NCBI GenBank assembly: GCA_007125845.1
Contig: SLCK01000027.1
Span: 1 to 46,395 of the forward strand
Length of the DNA: 46,395 nucleotides
Source: Gemmatimonadota bacterium
GTDB taxonomy: Bacteria > Gemmatimonadota > Gemmatimonadetes > Longimicrobiales > Gaopeijiaceae
Reading direction: 5' to 3'
Shown here: in pieces, positions 42,972 through 46,395 of the stretch
Position numbering within the stretch: the first letter of the stretch is position 1
Layout: the number at the start of each line of letters is the position of its first letter
Notes under the pieces: model-generated
What the model saw: only the letters and a program-made list of their open reading frames with translations
What the model was told of the DNA's origin: nothing
Database searches by the model: none
Made by a program: the position numbers and the translations under genes

Positions 42972-45900
42972 ATGCGAAGACGAGCCAAACTTTCCGGTCC
43001 CACCCGTAGGCGCGCCTTCAGAGTTGCCGGGGTCGTCGCTCTGGCCCTGCTCGCCGTTCCGGAGGTGACCGAGGCGCAGTACTTCGGTCGAAACAAAGTC
43101 CAGTACGATCAGTTCGACTTCCGGGTGCTGGACACTCCTCACTTCAACATCCATTTCTACCCTGAGCAGAACGAGGCCATGGAGGACGTGGCCCGGATGG
43201 CGGAGCGCTGGTACGAGCGGCTCGCCCGATTCTTCCAGCATGAGTTCGCGGAAACCAAACCCCTCATCTTCTACGCGGACCACCCCGACTTCCAGCAGAC
43301 CAACACCATCGGCGGAATGATAGGAGAAGGAACCGGGGGAGTTACGGAGGGGCTGAAGAACCGGGTGATCATGCCCCTGGGAGAGTCGTACGCCTCGACG
43401 GACCATGTGCTCGGCCACGAGCTCGTCCACGCCTTCCAGTTCGACATAGCCCAAACGGCGAGGGCGGGAGGCCTTCAGCGCCTCATGCAGCTCCCCCTAT
43501 GGATGATCGAGGGGATGGCCGAGTATCTCTCTCTGGGCGATAGCTATCCGCTCACCGGGATGTGGCTCCGCGACGCACTCTTGCGGGACGACTTCCCCAC
43601 GCTGCAGCAGCTGACTCGCGACCGGCGCTACTTTCCCTACCGGTTCGGGCACGCATTCTGGGTACACATCGGCAAGAGCTACGGAGACGAAGTGGCCGCG
43701 GTGCTCTTCCGGACCGCGTTGCAGCGGGGCTGGCAGGGCGCGGTCGAGACGGTCCTTCAGATGGATGCCGAGACGTTCTCGGAGGAATGGAGGGCCGCCG
43801 CGGAGGAGCACTACGGCCCACTCATGGAGGGGCGGACCGCACCGGGTGAAGCCGGGACCCTCCTGATCTCGCCGGCCACCGGGGGAGGTGAGCAAAATGT
43901 CGCCCCGTCGGTCAGCCCGGACGGGCGCTACGTCGCGTTCATGTCGGAGCGAGACCTCTTCTCGGTGGACCTCTACCTTGCCGACGCCAGGACGGGAGAA
44001 GTCCTGCGGCGGGTTGCCCGTGCGGAATCGGATCCCCACTCAGACGCGCTCCGTTTCATCGACTCCTCCGGGACCTGGTCGCCGGACTCCCAGCAGTTCG
44101 CCTACGTGGTCTTCGCTCGGGGGCGAAACGAGATCGTGATCCGTGACGTCGAGCGGGGAAGGGAGGTTCAGCGCGTTCGCGTGAGCGATGAGATCGGGGA
44201 GATCACGAATCCGGCCTGGTCGCCCGACGGTCGTCACATGGCGTTCAGTGGACAAGCCGGCGGCTTTACCGACCTGTTCCTGGTGGAGATCGAGTCCGGG
44301 GAGTTGACCCGACTGACCCGGGACCGGCACTCGAATCTGCAGCCAAACTTCTCGCCGGACGGCCGATTCATCGCCTTCGCATCGGACCGTGGGCCCGAGA
44401 CGGACTTCGACCGGCTCGTATACAGCGAACCCCGCCTCAGCCTCTACGACCTGGAGACAGGTGAGGTCGAGGTGCTCGACATCTTCGGGAACGTGCAGCA
44501 CTCGGATCCGCAGTTCGCGCCGGACGGGCGCAGCCTCTTCTTCCTGTCGGATCAGGACGGCTTCCAGGACATCTACCGGGTGGATCTGGAGTCTGGCGAC
44601 GTGCACCGGGTGACGGAGCTCGCGACGGCGGTGAGCGGGATCACCTCCAAGTCCCCGGCGATGACCGTGGCGCGGGAGACCGGGACCGTCGTGTTCTCGG
44701 TGTTTGACAGCTTCCAGTTCCACATCTACTCGCTGGATGTCCTCGAAGCTCCGGATGGACCTGCCGTGGCCAGGGCGGATGGCCTCCCAGGGCGGATTCT
44801 GCCCCCGGTTGAGCCCGCCGTGGAGAGTCGCGTGCTCGCGTATCTTGAGGATCCAGACTCGGGTCTGGTGCCCCGGACGACGTACATGCCGGCCGAGGAC
44901 GGGCGGGACTACCGTCCCTCGCTCAGCCTCGACTACATCGGCCAGCCGACGATCGGTGTCGGGGTAAGCGAGTTCGGGACCCAGCTCGGGGGCTCGGTCT
45001 TCTTCCTCTTCAGCGACATGCTGGGGGATCGCTTCCTGGGAATGGGGGTGCAGGCCCAGGGCGAGGTGCAGGACATCGGGGGTCAGGTCGTGTTCCAGAA
45101 TCGGCGCCATCGCTGGAACTGGGGCGTCTCGGCGGGCCGGATCCCCTTTCAGTTCCTGCGCGTGGGCGGCTTCCGGGATCCGAATACGGGGAACGTCACC
45201 TACCTTCAGGACCGCTGGCGGGAGTTCATGACCCAGCTCGGGGGCTCGGCGCACTATCCGTTCTCGACGACGAGAAGGGTCGAGTTCAGCGGCGGGGTCA
45301 ACCGGATCTCCTGGTCCGTGGAGCGGGACAGCATCGTCGTGGATCCGGTCGGGCGGCTGATCGCCTATGACCGTACCAGTCGGGACGATTTGACCCCCGA
45401 TGCGTTGAATCTCTACCAGGCGTCGGCGGCGCTCGTGAGCGACAATTCCGTCTTCGCTCTGACCTCTCCCGTGCGCGGATCCCGCTGGCGGCTCGAGCTC
45501 CAGCAGACGATGGGGAGCTTCGACTTTGTCACGGCTTTAGGGGACTACAGGCGCTACTTCAATCCTTTCACCGAGCTGACGGTGGCCATGCGCAGCCTGC
45601 ACCTCGGGCGCTACGGGGGTGGGCTCGACGGATCGATCCTGCGGCCGCTCTTCCTGGGGGAGCAGGCCCTGGTGAGAGGCTACTCCTTCCAAAGCCTCGA
45701 CGCTCAGGAGTGTCGCCCGGCCGAGGACGGATCGCAGTGTCCGCAGTTCGATCGGTTGTTCGGACAGCGGATCGGTGTCGCGAGCGCGGAAGCCAGGGTC
45801 CCGGTCTTTGGGGTGGAACGGTTCGGGCTCCTGGAGGCCGGGTTCCTGGCTGCCGAGGCTATCGCCTTCGCGGACGCCGGTCTGGCGTGGAGCGGGGGCG

Positions 45901-46079
45901 ATGACGTGAAGCTCGCGTTCGAGAGGGAGTCCTTCGAGCGGGTGCCTGTGGTGAGCGCTGGGGTGGGCACCCGGATGAACCTCTTCGGAGCGCTGATCCT
46001 CGAGGTCTACTACGCGTATCCCTTCCAGAGACCGGAGAAAGGATGGCATTTCGGGTTCAACCTCGGACCCGGTTGGTAG
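42972..46079 (+). CDS. Peptidase-MA-like zinc protease fused to a propeller and an Omp85-type barrel
   Basis: 1035 residues from ATG 42972. A signal peptide (VAGVVALALLAVPEVTEA) is followed by a gluzincin domain (about 35-280) with HELVHAFQFD (His149 and His153) and the third ligand in WMIEGMAEYLS (Glu180). Residues about 290-650 are PD40/TolB-like blades (VSPDGRYVAFMS, WSPDGRHMAFSG, FSPDGRFIAFAS). From about 680 a transmembrane barrel begins, with LVRGYSFQS (VRGY at 901-904) of the Omp85 lid loop and a terminal strand HFGFNLGPGW. So one polypeptide puts a protease and propeller in the periplasm, attached to an outer-membrane channel. Proteins of this plan are known from genomes but not worked out biochemically, to my knowledge. 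Regulation is not visible. Confidence 0.88.
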   Translation: MRRRAKLSGPTRRRAFRVAGVVALALLAVPEVTEAQYFGRNKVQYDQFDFRVLDTPHFNIHFYPEQNEAMEDVARMAERWYERLARFFQHEFAETKPLIFYADHPDFQQTNTIGGMIGEGTGGVTEGLKNRVIMPLGESYASTDHVLGHELVHAFQFDIAQTARAGGLQRLMQLPLWMIEGMAEYLSLGDSYPLTGMWLRDALLRDDFPTLQQLTRDRRYFPYRFGHAFWVHIGKSYGDEVAAVLFRTALQRGWQGAVETVLQMDAETFSEEWRAAAEEHYGPLMEGRTAPGEAGTLLISPATGGGEQNVAPSVSPDGRYVAFMSERDLFSVDLYLADARTGEVLRRVARAESDPHSDALRFIDSSGTWSPDSQQFAYVVFARGRNEIVIRDVERGREVQRVRVSDEIGEITNPAWSPDGRHMAFSGQAGGFTDLFLVEIESGELTRLTRDRHSNLQPNFSPDGRFIAFASDRGPETDFDRLVYSEPRLSLYDLETGEVEVLDIFGNVQHSDPQFAPDGRSLFFLSDQDGFQDIYRVDLESGDVHRVTELATAVSGITSKSPAMTVARETGTVVFSVFDSFQFHIYSLDVLEAPDGPAVARADGLPGRILPPVEPAVESRVLAYLEDPDSGLVPRTTYMPAEDGRDYRPSLSLDYIGQPTIGVGVSEFGTQLGGSVFFLFSDMLGDRFLGMGVQAQGEVQDIGGQVVFQNRRHRWNWGVSAGRIPFQFLRVGGFRDPNTGNVTYLQDRWREFMTQLGGSAHYPFSTTRRVEFSGGVNRISWSVERDSIVVDPVGRLIAYDRTSRDDLTPDALNLYQASAALVSDNSVFALTSPVRGSRWRLELQQTMGSFDFVTALGDYRRYFNPFTELTVAMRSLHLGRYGGGLDGSILRPLFLGEQALVRGYSFQSLDAQECRPAEDGSQCPQFDRLFGQRIGVASAEARVPVFGVERFGLLEAGFLAAEAIAFADAGLAWSGGDDVKLAFERESFERVPVVSAGVGTRMNLFGALILEVYYAYPFQRPEKGWHFGFNLGPGW

Positions 46080-46151
46080 CGTAGCACCGGCAATGGTAGT
46101 TCGAATTCCGTGGCGTCCCGGGAACCTTGGGTCTGCCTTTGACCATCTAGG

Positions 46152-46302
46152 TTGACAGTTGCCGACGGCGACCCGTACTTTTTTCGGTATCTAAAGCTAT
46201 TCTACGTCAAACCAAGCGGAGCCCGCCGCATGTGCGGGCGACCCGTGACCGGGCCGCCGTGGGCGGCAGCCCCGGAGGACCCAATCGGAGGAGGACCGCT
46301 CG
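46152..46302 (+). promoter_or_regulatory. Promoter and structured leader before the Tat protein
   Basis: TTGACA at 46152-46157 is a consensus -35; TACTTT at 46176 (18-base spacer) is a possible weak -10, followed by an AT-rich stretch to 46215. The remaining leader of about 90 bases contains three hairpins in a row (GCCCGC/GCGGGC, CCCG/CGGG, GCCGCC/GGCGGC) and then GGAGGAGG before the ATG. It does not match a riboswitch consensus I can recall. Confidence 0.4.
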
Positions 46303-46395
46303 ATGGAGATCCAGGAGATCCTCACTGCCGACCGAACGGTGTCGCGCAGGGCGTTCATCAAGGGAGTGATTGCGGCGGGGGCGACGGTGTCGTCC
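46303..46395 (+). CDS. Tat-exported protein, N-terminal 31 residues only
   Basis: ATG 46303 follows a strong site (CGGAGGAGG, 8 bases). The start MEIQEILTADRTVSRRAFIK, then GVIAAGATVSS, is a twin-arginine signal with the SRRAFIK motif, so the product is exported folded, often with a cofactor. The window ends here. This kind of leader occurs on PhoX-type phosphatases, GMC oxidoreductases and other Tat substrates; nothing further can be said. Confidence 0.8.
   Translation, partial: MEIQEILTADRTVSRRAFIKGVIAAGATVSS

Overview
High-GC bacterial chromosome segment of ordinary gene density. A SusC/SusD outer-membrane pair, ECF sigma/FecR signalling, many Sec, Tat and lipoprotein export signals, PD40/TolB-type propellers and secreted gamma-glutamyltransferases in a GC-rich background fit Gemmatimonadota best. 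This is inferred from gene content; there is no rRNA or tRNA here to confirm it.

Layout. 1-7.4 kb: start of an exported protein running off the left edge (minus), then a PQQ-type dehydrogenase, a secreted M28 peptidase and a first gamma-glutamyltransferase (GGT1), closed by a strong intrinsic terminator. 7.6-14.8 kb: a FecR N-terminal fragment, a SusC/RagA receptor with STN domain, its SusD lipoprotein, and lipoprotein GGT2. 14.8-15.5 kb: a decayed IS630-type insertion sequence lying exactly between two stop codons. 15.5-20.9 kb (minus): ECF sigma factor, full-length FecR anti-sigma factor, GGT3 and a Tat-exported class V PLP enzyme. 21.2-25.4 kb: small lipoprotein, beta-lactamase-fold hydrolase, VOC protein, YwqK/MORN-like protein, alpha/beta hydrolase. 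25.4-28.8 kb: tightly packed genes for an NADPH:FMN reductase, a membrane protein, a PEMT-like membrane methyltransferase and OsmC, followed by a HEPN-like protein. 28.9-32.8 kb: SLC12-type transporter, PAS protein with a Cys4-type tail, lipoprotein. 33-36.3 kb: TspO, GNAT, Ada, and a toastrack-like protein divergent from a MarR regulator. 36.3-38.8 kb: coiled-coil matrixin-like protease divergent from a lipoprotein serpin. 38.9-46 kb: ABC exporter, HesB/IscA-like protein, ACT protein, GNAT, and a large protease/propeller/Omp85-barrel fusion. The right edge cuts a Tat-exported protein just after its start.

How it may work together. Much of the window concerns peptide and gamma-glutamyl metabolism at or outside the inner membrane: three different GGTs, an M28 peptidase, a periplasmic PLP enzyme and a SusCD importer. 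The usual regulatory chain (sigma, FecR, TonB receptor) is split: the intact sigma/FecR pair precedes GGT3 and the PLP enzyme, whereas SusCD has only a FecR N-terminal fragment plus two inverted repeats. The most unusual structural pattern is that insertion-sequence-like ends coincide with stop codons of up to four genes (GGT2, the class V enzyme, OsmC and the 32.2-kb lipoprotein).
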